In this document: one piece after another, positions 7,367-15,161 of the stretch
Layout: each line of letters opens with the position of its first letter
How positions within the stretch are numbered: position 1 is the first letter of the stretch
NCBI GenBank assembly: GCA_035272265.1
Contig: DATEQV010000360.1
Location: 1-15,181 of the forward strand
From: Acidisphaera sp035272265
Lineage (GTDB): Bacteria; Pseudomonadota; Alphaproteobacteria; Acetobacterales; Acetobacteraceae
Direction of reading: 5' to 3'
Length of the DNA stretch: 15,181 bases
The notes under the pieces: model-generated
The model's database searches: none
What the model was told of the DNA's origin: nothing
The model's input: only the letters and a program-made list of their open reading frames with translations
Program-made: the position numbers and the translations under genes

Positions 7367-7446
7367 GACACGTACGCGAAGTCCGGGGCGAGAGAAGCGC
7401 GGTCGAACGCCGCGCCGCAAGGCTTAGTTTGGCGTGACAGTTGTAA

Positions 7447-8028
7447 TCACTTCATCGCCATCGCGAACCCGGTACGGTCGAGCGTGCGGTCGATGGCGGC
7501 AGCAAGCGCCCGCGCCTGCATCTTCGCGAGCGACGCGGGCGAGCCGAGGAACTGGTTGTCCTCGGCCAGGTAGTTGTCGCCGCGCCGCTCGGCGTAGGCG
7601 CGCGTGTTGTACACCTCGCGGCCGGTGCGGCGATCGACCAGCCGGAACACCAGATCCACCTCGGATTGCCGGTCCGCCCATTGCTGGCCGTCGAGCGCGA
7701 GGACCTCGACCTGCAACTCGTACGCGCCGCTGCCGTCCGTTGCGAGCTCGTTGCGTGCAACCAGCGCGCGATAGACGATGTCGCCTACAACCTGGGAGAC
7801 GTCCGGTGCGACCTCCAGCGTCTTCAGCGGCTTGCCGTCCGGTCCCATCACCGCGCCGACCACCCGCGCCCCGCGCCCGCGCTCGTCGGCGACCAAAAGG
7901 CGCCCGATCATCGGCCGCGCCGCCGTCACCGGATGCGGCGGCGGCGCGTAGGTCAGTGACACCGGACGCACGCAGCCGGCGAGCAAGCCGCCAACCAGCG
8001 CACATAGACCGATCCTGATGGCTCGCAT
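7447..8028 (-). CDS. predicted lipoprotein, possibly YajG-like
   Basis: This is a 193-residue exported lipoprotein. The start MRAIRIGLCALVGGLLAGC gives a short basic tip, a hydrophobic core and the lipobox LAGC, with lipidation at C19. The residue after the cysteine is valine, not aspartate, so outer-membrane sorting is possible. The mature part has alternating strand-like segments (GAYELQVEVLALDGQQW, then SEVDLVFRLVDRRTGREVYN) and a helical C-terminus (SLAKMQARALAAAIDRTL). This layout recalls YajG and similar envelope lipoproteins with a shared surface-binding fold, but I cannot confirm the family. The ATG at 8028 has AAGGGG upstream; a longer frame to 8136 lies inside the transporter gene. 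Only one base separates it from the upstream MFS stop, so the two are almost certainly co-transcribed. Confidence 0.8.
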   Translation of the reverse strand: MRAIRIGLCALVGGLLAGCVRPVSLTYAPPPHPVTAARPMIGRLLVADERGRGARVVGAVMGPDGKPLKTLEVAPDVSQVVGDIVYRALVARNELATDGSGAYELQVEVLALDGQQWADRQSEVDLVFRLVDRRTGREVYNTRAYAERRGDNYLAEDNQFLGSPASLAKMQARALAAAIDRTLDRTGFAMAMK

Positions 8029-8029
8029 C

Positions 8030-9250
8030 CTACGCCCCTTGCCCGACCGGCTCCGGCGCGACCGCGGGAATCGACAGCCCCCGCACCAGCCACGCCGAAA
8101 GCACATAAACCACTCCCGCCATGATGAACGCCGCACCCGGCACGCTGGCGGCGAAGTGGTTGAACAGCAGCGCGGCGACGATCGGCGCCACCACCGCCGT
8201 CAACCCCTGCACCGACGACAGCGCGCCCTGCATCTCGCCCTGCTGGTCCGCCCCCGCCGCGCGCGACACCAGCGACTGCACCCCCGGCCCGGCGACCGCG
8301 CCCAAGGCCTGCACGACGATCGCCGCGTAGATCACCGCCGGATGCGCGGCGGCGGCGAACAACCCGTAGGCGACCGCGCTCGTCAGGTTGGCGGTCATCA
8401 CCGCCCGCCGCTCCCCCAGCCTGGCGATCGCCTGCCGGACCACGACCAGCTGCACCACGATCTGCGACAGCCCGACCAGGCCGAGCGCCAGCCCGTTCTG
8501 CTCGGTCCCCCAGCCGTAGCGCTGCTGCGTGTAGAGTACGAAGGTCGCCTGCAGCGTCCCCATGCCGACCCAGGAACACGCCCAGGCGCCGGCCAGCCGC
8601 TTGCGGTCGGCGGTCGCGGTCAGCGTCCGCCACGACCCGAGCACGTTGGCCCGCCGCCAGTCGAACCTGCGCCGCCGCGATGCCGGCAGGCTCTCCGGCA
8701 GCACCAGCAGCCCATACAGGAAGTTGCACGTCGACAGGCCCGCCGCCACCAGGAACGGCAGCCGCAGGCTGACGCCGCCGAGCAGCCCGCCGACCGCCGG
8801 CCCGAGCACGAAGGCAGCGCCCCAGACCGCGCCGACCAGCCCGAACCGCTTGGCGCGGTTGGCCGGGCTGGTGATGTCGGCGATGTAGGCGTTGACGGCC
8901 GAAACATTCGCCGCCGTCGCCCCGGCCAGCAGCCGCGCGACATAGACCCAGGCGATGGTAGGCGCTGCGGCGAGCAGCAGGTAGCTCAGTCCCAGCCCGC
9001 CGACCGAGATCAGCAGCACCGGACGCCGCCCGAACCGGTCCGACAACCCGCCCAGGATCGGCCCGGCCAGGAACTGCGCCCCGGAATAGGTCGCCACCAC
9101 CGCGCCCTGCCAGAGGACCGCGTTGCTCGGCGACAGGCCGGTCAGCTCGCGGACCAGCGACGGCACCACCGGGATCACGATGCCGATGCCCAGGCTGTCG
9201 ATCGCCAGCGTGACCAGCACGAAGACCAGCGCCGGAGTGTTCCGCCTCAT
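8030..9250 (-). CDS. MFS drug-efflux transporter, TetA/TCR-like
   Basis: This 406-residue inner-membrane exporter belongs to the drug:H+ antiporter-1 group, closest in motif to class TetA proteins. The first helix carries LAIDSLGIGIVIPVVPSLV, matching the TetA hallmark of an acidic residue (D18) followed by GIG and PVLP-like residues. The loop after helix 2 is GGLSDRFGRRPVL (motif A, D71-R76). ARLLAGATAANVSAVNAYIADITSP followed by FGLVGAVWGAAFVLGPAVGG matches the helix 4-5 region of this group. Twelve helices are traceable. The substrate is unknown; many chromosomal relatives are annotated as tetracycline-like without conferring resistance. The ATG overlaps the mutY stop in an ATGA junction, and the lipoprotein gene follows one base after the stop, so all three look like one transcript. 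Confidence 0.9.
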   Translation of the reverse strand: MRRNTPALVFVLVTLAIDSLGIGIVIPVVPSLVRELTGLSPSNAVLWQGAVVATYSGAQFLAGPILGGLSDRFGRRPVLLISVGGLGLSYLLLAAAPTIAWVYVARLLAGATAANVSAVNAYIADITSPANRAKRFGLVGAVWGAAFVLGPAVGGLLGGVSLRLPFLVAAGLSTCNFLYGLLVLPESLPASRRRRFDWRRANVLGSWRTLTATADRKRLAGAWACSWVGMGTLQATFVLYTQQRYGWGTEQNGLALGLVGLSQIVVQLVVVRQAIARLGERRAVMTANLTSAVAYGLFAAAAHPAVIYAAIVVQALGAVAGPGVQSLVSRAAGADQQGEMQGALSSVQGLTAVVAPIVAALLFNHFAASVPGAAFIMAGVVYVLSAWLVRGLSIPAVAPEPVGQGA

Positions 9251-10329
9251 CGCTGCCCCGCCCCCGCGCCCGCCATCGCCACGCACTTGCGCATCACCGA
9301 CGGCAACGCGGCCCGCGCCAGCGCGGCGCGCGGCCGGATGATGCCAGCGGCGTCGATGGCCGGCACCTCGGCCGCATAGAGCGCGATCCGCAACTCGAAA
9401 TGCGTGAAGACGTGGCGCACCTCGCCGGCCGGGCGCCATGCGGCCGGCATCGGCGCGTGCGCCGCCGCCTCGTCCCACGCCCACGGCGCGTCGCGCCACG
9501 GCGTGCCGGGCAGCTCCTCCATCCCGCCGAGCAGCCCGGCCTCCGGACGGCGGCGCAACAGCACGCAACCGGCCGCGTCGCTCAGCCAGAAATGCACGCC
9601 GTGGCGCCGGGGGCGCGGCTTCTTCGGTGACCGACGCGGCAGCTCCGCCGCGATCCCCGCCGCCCGCGCCCGGCAGGGGTCGCGCCAGGGGCAGATGCCG
9701 CAGGCGGGCGCCGCCGGGGTGCACACCGTGGCGCCGAGGTCGAACAGCGCCTGCGCGAAGTCGGACGCTCGCGCGCGAGCGTTCGCGTCCTCGCCCAGCG
9801 CGGCCGCCGCCTCGCGCAGCGCCGGCTTGGCCGCCGGCAGCGGAGTCTCGACCGCGAACAGCCGCGCCGCCACGCGCTCGACATTGCCATCCACCGGCAC
9901 GCCCGGCAGCCCGAACGCGATCGCGCCGATCGCCGCCGCGGTATAGGGGCCGATGCCCGGCAGCCCCTGCAGACCATCGACGTCGCGCGGAAACCCGCCG
10001 CACGCGGCGATCGCGCGCGCGCAAGCGTGCAGGTTGCGGGCGCGGGCGTAGTAGCCAAGCCCGGCCCAGGCGGCGAGAACCTCGTCCAGCGCCGCCAAGG
10101 CAAGCGCCTCGATCGTCGGGAAGCGGCTTACGAACGCCTCGTAGTAGGGTATGACCGCGGCGACCGTGGTCTGCTGCAGCATGATCTCGCTGAGCCAGAC
10201 GCGATACGGATCGGCCGCCTCGCCCGGCAGCATCCGCCAGGGCAGGCGGCGGCGGTGGCGGTCGTACCAGGCCAGCAGCGCGCCGGCATCCGGCGTCGCG
10301 TGGCTGGCGGCAGGGGCGCGAGAGGACAC
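9247..10329 (-). CDS. mutY: A/G-specific adenine DNA glycosylase MutY
   Basis: MutY removes adenine mispaired with 8-oxoguanine in base excision repair. The 360-residue product is full length for the family. It shows LLAWYDRHRRRLPWR (18-32), SEIMLQQTTV with catalytic E48, WAGLGYYARARNL (88-100), the helix-hairpin-helix GLPGIGPYTAAAI (122-134), PVDGNVERVAARL with catalytic D147, and an iron-sulfur loop with cysteines 203, 210, 213 and 219 in the C-x6-C-x2-C-x5-C spacing. The C-terminal part (about 235-355) is the NUDIX-like 8-oxoG recognition domain, with VRHVFTHFELRI. The GTG at 10329 is the only sensible start: it gives about 18 residues before the first conserved helix, and no other start codon lies near. 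No strong ribosome site precedes it. It starts nine bases from the divergent DUF721 gene, and its stop overlaps the efflux gene start. Confidence 0.95.
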   Translation of the reverse strand: MSSRAPAASHATPDAGALLAWYDRHRRRLPWRMLPGEAADPYRVWLSEIMLQQTTVAAVIPYYEAFVSRFPTIEALALAALDEVLAAWAGLGYYARARNLHACARAIAACGGFPRDVDGLQGLPGIGPYTAAAIGAIAFGLPGVPVDGNVERVAARLFAVETPLPAAKPALREAAAALGEDANARARASDFAQALFDLGATVCTPAAPACGICPWRDPCRARAAGIAAELPRRSPKKPRPRRHGVHFWLSDAAGCVLLRRRPEAGLLGGMEELPGTPWRDAPWAWDEAAAHAPMPAAWRPAGEVRHVFTHFELRIALYAAEVPAIDAAGIIRPRAALARAALPSVMRKCVAMAGAGAGQR

Positions 10330-10338
10330 GAGCCGGAT

Positions 10339-10908
10339 ATGACCGCCCGCAGCACATCCGCCAACGGCGGCGCCAAAGGCAGCCCCAAAGGCACCCCCAA
10401 GGGCAGCCCACTCCACGACCCGGCAACCCGCTACCCGTACGGCCCGCGCCCGCTCGCCGCGCTGATCCCGGGCGTGGCCCGCGCCACCTACCGCCGCCAG
10501 GGCACTGCGACGGCGCAGATCCTCGCCGACTGGGAAGCGATCGTCGGCCCGGCGCTCGCCGCGGTCACCGTCCCCCGCCGCCTCTCCGCCGGCACGCTCA
10601 CCCTCGCCTGCAGCGGACCGATCGCGACCGAACTGCAGCACGTCTCGACGCAGCTGCTGGAGCGGATCAACGCCGCGATCGGCCCAGGGTCGGGCGGCCA
10701 GCGGCCGGGCAGTCCTGCCGCCGTCGAGCGGCTGCGCTTCGTGCAGGACCTGCGCCTCCGCCCCATCGCATCGCCCGCCGCCCTTCCAGACCCCGCACCT
10801 TCGCCCGATCTGCCCGGTCTGCCGCCCGGCCCGGTCCGCGACGCGCTGGAAGCGCTCGGCCGGGCGATGCGCGCCTCGACTCCTGCCGTCCCGGACGTTA
10901 AGTTGTAA
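10339..10908 (+). CDS. DUF721 (DciA-family) protein
   Basis: This 189-residue protein has a DUF721 core at about 30-120: RPLAALIPGVARATYRRQG, then ADWEAIVGPALAAVTVPRRL, then TLTLACSGPIATELQHVSTQ and LLERINAAIG. In many bacteria the DUF721 protein DciA recruits or loads the replicative helicase DnaB; whether this homologue does so is inference. The N-terminus is a basic low-complexity tail with three KG(S/T)P repeats (residues 13-24), and the C-terminus is proline-rich and probably disordered. The ATG at 10339 is nine bases from the mutY start; a weak AGAGGA lies 12 bases upstream. It is followed after 18 bp by the DsbA-like gene and then smc, a gene order I know from Alphaproteobacteria, which supports the call. 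Confidence 0.85.
   Translation: MTARSTSANGGAKGSPKGTPKGSPLHDPATRYPYGPRPLAALIPGVARATYRRQGTATAQILADWEAIVGPALAAVTVPRRLSAGTLTLACSGPIATELQHVSTQLLERINAAIGPGSGGQRPGSPAAVERLRFVQDLRLRPIASPAALPDPAPSPDLPGLPPGPVRDALEALGRAMRASTPAVPDVKL
10375..10410 (+). repeat. three 12-bp tandem repeats inside the DUF721 gene
   Basis: AAAGGCAGCCCC, AAAGGCACCCCC and AAGGGCAGCCCA follow one another in frame and encode KGSP, KGTP, KGSP. The units differ mainly at third positions and at S/T. They extend the basic disordered N-terminal tail, which may vary in copy number between strains. Confidence 0.85.
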
Positions 10909-10912
10909 AGTC

Positions 10913-10918
10913 AAGAGG
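10913..10918 (+). promoter_or_regulatory. Shine-Dalgarno of the DsbA-like gene
   Basis: AAGAGG lies eight bases before the ATG at 10927 and fixes that start, which also gives a complete signal peptide. Confidence 0.7.
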
Positions 10919-10926
10919 TTGCTCGA

Positions 10927-11538
10927 ATGCCTTCCACCCGCCGCACCCTGCTCATTGCCGCGACGTCCGCGATCGTCCCCGCCGTGCTGCGGCCGGGCGC
11001 CGCGCGCGCCGAGGACCCGCGCGAGACCCCGCGCTTCATGGGCTCGCCGGACGCTAAGGTGACCGCGACCGAGTGGTACTCGATGACCTGCCCGCACTGC
11101 GCCCGCTTCGCGGCCGAGGTGTTCCCGCAGATCAAGGCCCAGCTGATCGACACCGGGAAGCTGAAATACGTGTTCGGCGACTTCCCGCTCGACCAGCTCG
11201 CTCTGACCGCGGCGATGGTGGCGCGGACGCTGCCGGCGGACCGCTACGAGCCGTTCGTCATGTCGCTGCTGTCGAGCCAGATGCAGTGGGCCTACGGCAG
11301 CGGCAACCACACCGAGCAGCTGTTCGCCCGCGCCGCCATCGCCGGCATGAGCCGCGCGACGTTCGACGCCGCGATGCAGGACCAGGGCCTGCGCGACTGG
11401 ATCCTGACCGAGCAGAAGGCGGCGCAGGACAAATACTCGGTGGACTCGACTCCGACGTTCATCGTCGGTCTGCGCAAGGCGTCCGGGGAGATCAGCTTCG
11501 ACGCCTTCAACCAGCTCGTGCAGTCCGCATCGAGCTGA
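10927..11538 (+). CDS. DsbA-family periplasmic thiol-disulfide oxidoreductase
   Basis: This 203-residue exported thioredoxin-fold protein probably forms or exchanges disulfides in periplasmic proteins. The N-terminus (PSTRRTLLIAATSAIV) has a twin arginine and a hydrophobic stretch, with a likely cleavage site after ARA (residue 28), so Tat export is possible. The active site is CPHC (C55, C58) in EWYSMTCPHCARFAAEVFPQ, the dipeptide typical of DsbA. A helical insertion follows, and the cis-proline loop is STPTFIVG (P176). The overall pattern fits the Thioredoxin_4/DsbA group. The gene lies between the DUF721 and smc genes with 18-bp gaps on both sides, so it is co-transcribed with two cytosolic chromosome proteins. 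No DsbB-like partner is in the window. Confidence 0.92.
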   Translation: MPSTRRTLLIAATSAIVPAVLRPGAARAEDPRETPRFMGSPDAKVTATEWYSMTCPHCARFAAEVFPQIKAQLIDTGKLKYVFGDFPLDQLALTAAMVARTLPADRYEPFVMSLLSSQMQWAYGSGNHTEQLFARAAIAGMSRATFDAAMQDQGLRDWILTEQKAAQDKYSVDSTPTFIVGLRKASGEISFDAFNQLVQSASS

Positions 11539-11545
11539 CCACGCC

Positions 11546-11552
11546 AGGGGGG
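11546..11552 (+). promoter_or_regulatory. Shine-Dalgarno deciding the TTG start of smc
   Basis: AGGGGGG stands four bases before the TTG at 11557. No ATG or GTG in that frame lies before the conserved first strand, so this strong site supports the rare start codon. Confidence 0.75.
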
Positions 11553-11556
11553 CCAT

Positions 11557-14500
11557 TTGCCCGTTCGTTTCAGCCGTCTTCGCATCGCCGGATTCAAGAG
11601 TTTCGCCGAGCCGGTTTCCTTGGACATTTTGCCGGGGCTGACCGGCATCGTCGGGCCGAACGGCTGCGGCAAGTCCAACGTCGTCGAGGCGCTGCGCTGG
11701 GCGATGGGCGAGAACTCCGCCCGCAGCCTGCGCGGCGGCGAGATGCAGGACGTCATCTTCTCGGGCACCGCCGCCCGCCCCTCGCGCAACATCGCCGAGG
11801 TGACGCTGGCGCTCGACGAAACTCAGGGCGCCGCCCCGCCGCCGTTCCACGAGCAGCCGGAGCTGGAGATCAGCCGCAAGATCGAACGCGGCGCCGGCAG
11901 CACCTACCGCGTCAACGGCCGCGAGGTGCGCGCCCGCGACGTGCAGACGCTGTTCGCCGACCTCGCCAGCGGCGCGCATTCCTCGGCGATGGTCAGCCAG
12001 GGGCGCGTCGGCGCGATCGTCAACGCGCGCCCCGAGCAGCGGCGCGCCATCCTCGAGGAAGCCGCCGGCATCACCGGCCTGCACGCCCGCCGGCACGAGG
12101 CCGAGCTGAAGCTGAAGGCCGCCGAGGCCAACATGGCCCGCGCCGAGGACCTGCGCGGACAGCTCGAAGCGCAGCTTGCCGGCCTGAAGCGGCAGGCGCG
12201 CCAGGCCAGCCGCTGGCGCAACATCTCCGGCGCGATCCGCAACGCCGAGTGCGAGCTGTTCGCCATCCAGCGCGCCCGCGCCGATGCGACCCGCGCCGCC
12301 GCACAGGCCGCGCTGCACGACGCCGAGATGGACGTCGCCGCCGCGACCGAGGCGGCGACCGCCGCCACCGCGCAGGCCACCGACGCCGCCGCCGCCCTGC
12401 CGCCGCTGCGCGAGACCGAGGGCGACGCCCGAACCGAACGGGAGCGGCGCAAGCTCGCCAGCGAGCAGCTCGCCGCCGAGCAAGCGCGCGCCGAACAGGC
12501 GCTGGCCACGCTACGCCAGCGCATCGCTGAAATCGCCCGCGACCTCGACCACGCCGACCGGCTCGGCGCCGAAGCGACCGCTTCCGGCGAGCGGCTCGCG
12601 GCGGAGACAGCCACGCTGGAAGCCTCCTCCGCGCAGCATCCGGCGCTCGCGGAACAGGCGACGGCGGAGGCGGCGGAAGCCGCCGACGCGGTGCGTGCCG
12701 CCGATGCCGAAGCCAACCGGGCAACCGACGAGGCCGCCGCGGCCAACGCCGCGCACCAGGCGGCGACGGCGGAGCACGCCCAGGCCGAGCAGCGGCACCG
12801 CCGCGTGTTCGGCCAGCGCGCCCACGTCGAGGCGGCGCGAGACCAGTTGGCCGGAGAAGCCGTTCCGGCAGAACGAATCGAGGCCGCAGATTCGGAACTC
12901 GCCGCCGCCGAGTCGGCCCTCGCCGAGTCGCGCGCCGGCCTGGAAACGGCTGAATCCGCACGGCACGACACCCACGCTGCATTGGCCTCCGCACGGGAGC
13001 GCGAATCGGCCGCGGACTCGGCGCACGCAAGGCTGCGCGCCGAATCGCAGGCGCTGGCCGAGGTGCTGGCCGTGCACGACGGCGAACAGTGGCCGCCGAT
13101 GGTCGACGCGCTGTCCGTGCCGGCGGGCCTGGAAGCCGCGCTCGGCGCCGTGCTGGGCGAGGAGCTGAACTCCGCCGCCGACCCGAACGCGGCGCGGCAC
13201 TGGCGCGAACTGCCGCCGCTCGATCCCGTCCCCGCGCTGCCGGACGGCGTGACGGCGCTCGCCGAGCATGTCCAGGGGCCGGCAGCGCTGTCCCGCGCCC
13301 TCTCGCAGATCGGGCTGGTCGACGGCGACGCGCAGGCCGAGGCGACGCACGCATCGCTGCGTCCCGGACAGTCGCTGGTGTCCCGCGAAGGCGGCGTGTG
13401 GCGCTGGGACGGCTACACGATCCGCCCCGGCACGCCGACGGCCGCCGCGATCCGCCTGCAACAGCGCAACCGGCTCGCCGCATTGCGCGAGCGGCTCGCC
13501 GAAGCCGAGGCGGACACCGCCGCGGCGCGAGCCGCGCGAGAGGCCGCGCAGCTCGCCGAACGTGCCGCCGTGGACGCCGAACGCGACGCCCGCACCGCCG
13601 CCAGGACGGCGGAGCAACGGCTCGAACGGGCCCGCCGCGACGCCGCACAGTTGCGCAGCCAGGCGGCGCAGATCGCCGCGCGGCTCGCCGCCACCGAGGA
13701 ACAGGCCGCCCGTCTGGCCGCCGAGTGCGCCGAGGCGCAGGCGGCGCTCGATGCTGCGGCGGCGCGCCGCGCCGGCCTGCCGGACCTCGCCGCGTTGCGG
13801 GCGGCGGTCGAGGCCGCGCGATCTTCCCTGTCGGCGGCACGCGGCACCGAAACGACCGCCAAGGGACGGGTCGATGCGCTCGCGCGCGAAGCCGCCGCGC
13901 GGGCGGCGCGGCTGACGTCGCTCGCCGAGGAGCGCGCCGCCTGCCAGCTGCGCGCGACCGACGCGGCCCAGCGCGGCGCCGAGCTGCGCCGGCGTCAGGC
14001 CGAGGCGTCGGCGGAGCAGGACACGCTGGCCGCCGCCCCGGCCGAGATCGCCGCGCGCCGCGCGGCCGCCGTCGAGGAACTGGACGCAGCCGATTCCGCC
14101 CATCGCCACGCCGCCGACCGGCTGACCGCGGCCGAGACGGTTGCAAACGAAACCTCGCGGACGGCGCGTGCCGCCGAAGCAACGCTCCACGCCGCGCGCG
14201 AAGCGGCGATCCGCGCACAGGCCGGCGCCGAGGCCGCCGACCACGCCTGGGGCGTCGTCGCCGAGCGCATCCTGGAAAAGCTCGGCGCCGCCCCCGGCCT
14301 GCCCGATCCGCCGGCGGAGCTGTCGAACGAGACCGAGGAGCGCGCGCGCCGCAAGCTCGAACGCCTGCTCAAGGAACGCGACGAGATGGGCCCGGTGAAC
14401 CTGCGGGCCGAGATCGAGGCGGACGAGGTCGACAAGCAGATCGCGTCCATTGTCCACGAGCGCGAGGAACTGACCGCGGCGATCGCCAAGCTGCGCGGCT

Positions 14501-15027
14501 CGATCGGCCATCTGAACCGCGAGGGGCGCGAGCGTCTGGGCGCGGTGTTCGCCGACATCGACCGGCACTTCCAGGCGCTGTTCACCCGCATGTTCAACGG
14601 CGGGCGGGCGCATCTGGCGCTGGTCGGCTCCGACGATCCGCTGGAGGCGGGGCTGGAGATCTTCGCCCAGCCGCCGGGCAAGAAGCTGGCCACGCTGTCG
14701 CTGCTCTCGGGCGGCGAGCAGGCGCTGACCGCGCTGTCGCTGATCTTCGCGGTGTTCCGCTGCAACCCTGCGCCGGTCTGCGTGCTGGACGAGGTGGACG
14801 CGCCGCTCGACGACGCCAACGTCGAGCGCTTCTGTTCGCTGCTCGACGACATGGTGCGCGAGACGCACACGCGCTTCATGGTGGTGACGCACCACCCGCT
14901 GACGATGGCGCGGATGGACCGGCTGTATGGCGTGACGATGCAGGAGCGCGGCGTCTCGCGCCTGCTCTCGGTCGACCTCCAACGCGCCGCCGCAATGGCC
15001 GAGGCCCCCCGCATGGCGGCCGAGTAG
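11557..15027 (+). CDS. smc: chromosome segregation protein SMC
   Basis: SMC is the ATPase of the condensin-like complex that compacts and separates daughter chromosomes, working as a dimer with ScpA and ScpB. The 1156-residue protein is full length. The N-terminal head has RLRIAGFKSFAEPVSLDI and the Walker A GPNGCGKS (33-40), then SHASSAMVSQGRVG-like Q-loop residues (here SGAHSSAMVSQGRVG). Long alanine-, glutamate- and arginine-rich coiled coils occupy about 170-500 and 640-960. A hinge-like globular region (about 508-635), containing VSREGGVWRWDGYTIRPG, separates them. The C-terminal head carries the signature LLSGGEQ (1049-1055), Walker B VCVLDEVDAPLDD (D1078, E1079) and the switch VVTHHPLTMARMDRLYGVTM. 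Translation begins at TTG behind a strong AGGGGGG site, 18 bp after the DsbA-like gene. scpA and scpB are not in the window. Confidence 0.97.
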   Translation: MPVRFSRLRIAGFKSFAEPVSLDILPGLTGIVGPNGCGKSNVVEALRWAMGENSARSLRGGEMQDVIFSGTAARPSRNIAEVTLALDETQGAAPPPFHEQPELEISRKIERGAGSTYRVNGREVRARDVQTLFADLASGAHSSAMVSQGRVGAIVNARPEQRRAILEEAAGITGLHARRHEAELKLKAAEANMARAEDLRGQLEAQLAGLKRQARQASRWRNISGAIRNAECELFAIQRARADATRAAAQAALHDAEMDVAAATEAATAATAQATDAAAALPPLRETEGDARTERERRKLASEQLAAEQARAEQALATLRQRIAEIARDLDHADRLGAEATASGERLAAETATLEASSAQHPALAEQATAEAAEAADAVRAADAEANRATDEAAAANAAHQAATAEHAQAEQRHRRVFGQRAHVEAARDQLAGEAVPAERIEAADSELAAAESALAESRAGLETAESARHDTHAALASARERESAADSAHARLRAESQALAEVLAVHDGEQWPPMVDALSVPAGLEAALGAVLGEELNSAADPNAARHWRELPPLDPVPALPDGVTALAEHVQGPAALSRALSQIGLVDGDAQAEATHASLRPGQSLVSREGGVWRWDGYTIRPGTPTAAAIRLQQRNRLAALRERLAEAEADTAAARAAREAAQLAERAAVDAERDARTAARTAEQRLERARRDAAQLRSQAAQIAARLAATEEQAARLAAECAEAQAALDAAAARRAGLPDLAALRAAVEAARSSLSAARGTETTAKGRVDALAREAAARAARLTSLAEERAACQLRATDAAQRGAELRRRQAEASAEQDTLAAAPAEIAARRAAAVEELDAADSAHRHAADRLTAAETVANETSRTARAAEATLHAAREAAIRAQAGAEAADHAWGVVAERILEKLGAAPGLPDPPAELSNETEERARRKLERLLKERDEMGPVNLRAEIEADEVDKQIASIVHEREELTAAIAKLRGSIGHLNREGRERLGAVFADIDRHFQALFTRMFNGGRAHLALVGSDDPLEAGLEIFAQPPGKKLATLSLLSGGEQALTALSLIFAVFRCNPAPVCVLDEVDAPLDDANVERFCSLLDDMVRETHTRFMVVTHHPLTMARMDRLYGVTMQERGVSRLLSVDLQRAAAMAEAPRMAAE

Positions 15028-15139
15028 CCTGGGCTGCGGCCCGGTCCACCGGCCGGGTGCGTGCCCGACGTGGTTGCCACCGCGACGCCGACACGACCGA
15101 CGCCGGCCAGAGCGTCATCGCACTGACCTCGATGTCGTC

Positions 15140-15161
15140 ATGGTCCGCGAAGGCGGACCAT
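15140..15161. repeat. REP-like palindrome, copy 3
   Basis: ATGGTCCGC-GAAG-GCGGACCAT has perfect 9-bp arms around a GAAG loop. The arms equal the inner part of the copy at 5124-5153, and the loop equals that of the copy at 5093-5114. The flank GTC before the left arm is also shared. It lies 113 bases past the smc stop, in a 154-base stretch in which I see no gene; a weak G/C hairpin at 15039-15058 there has no T tract. Confidence 0.7.

Noticed and set aside
7397..7415. GCGCGG/CCGCGC hairpin between the lipoprotein and the histidine kinase genes
   Set aside because: It has a 6-bp stem with a 7-base loop but no proper T tract on the minus strand, only a pyrimidine stretch. Such stems are frequent by chance at this GC content. 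It leaves open whether the kinase is in the same transcript.
9251..10426. N-terminal extension joining the efflux MFS to a frame over mutY
   Set aside because: The extension is an out-of-frame reading of mutY. The MFS begins naturally at the ATG at 9250 with its first membrane helix.
10330..12483. Long upstream extension of the mutY frame
   Set aside because: It runs antisense through the DUF721, DsbA-like and smc genes and has no family features. MutY homology begins just after the GTG at 10329.
12511..14982. Antisense frames of over 700 codons inside smc
   Set aside because: They mirror the alanine- and glutamate-rich coiled coils of SMC and have no independent motifs.
15039..15058. Possible smc terminator hairpin GCCCGG/CCGGGT
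   Set aside because: It has a six-pair stem including a wobble, an 8-base loop and no following T tract. It is not distinguishable from background.
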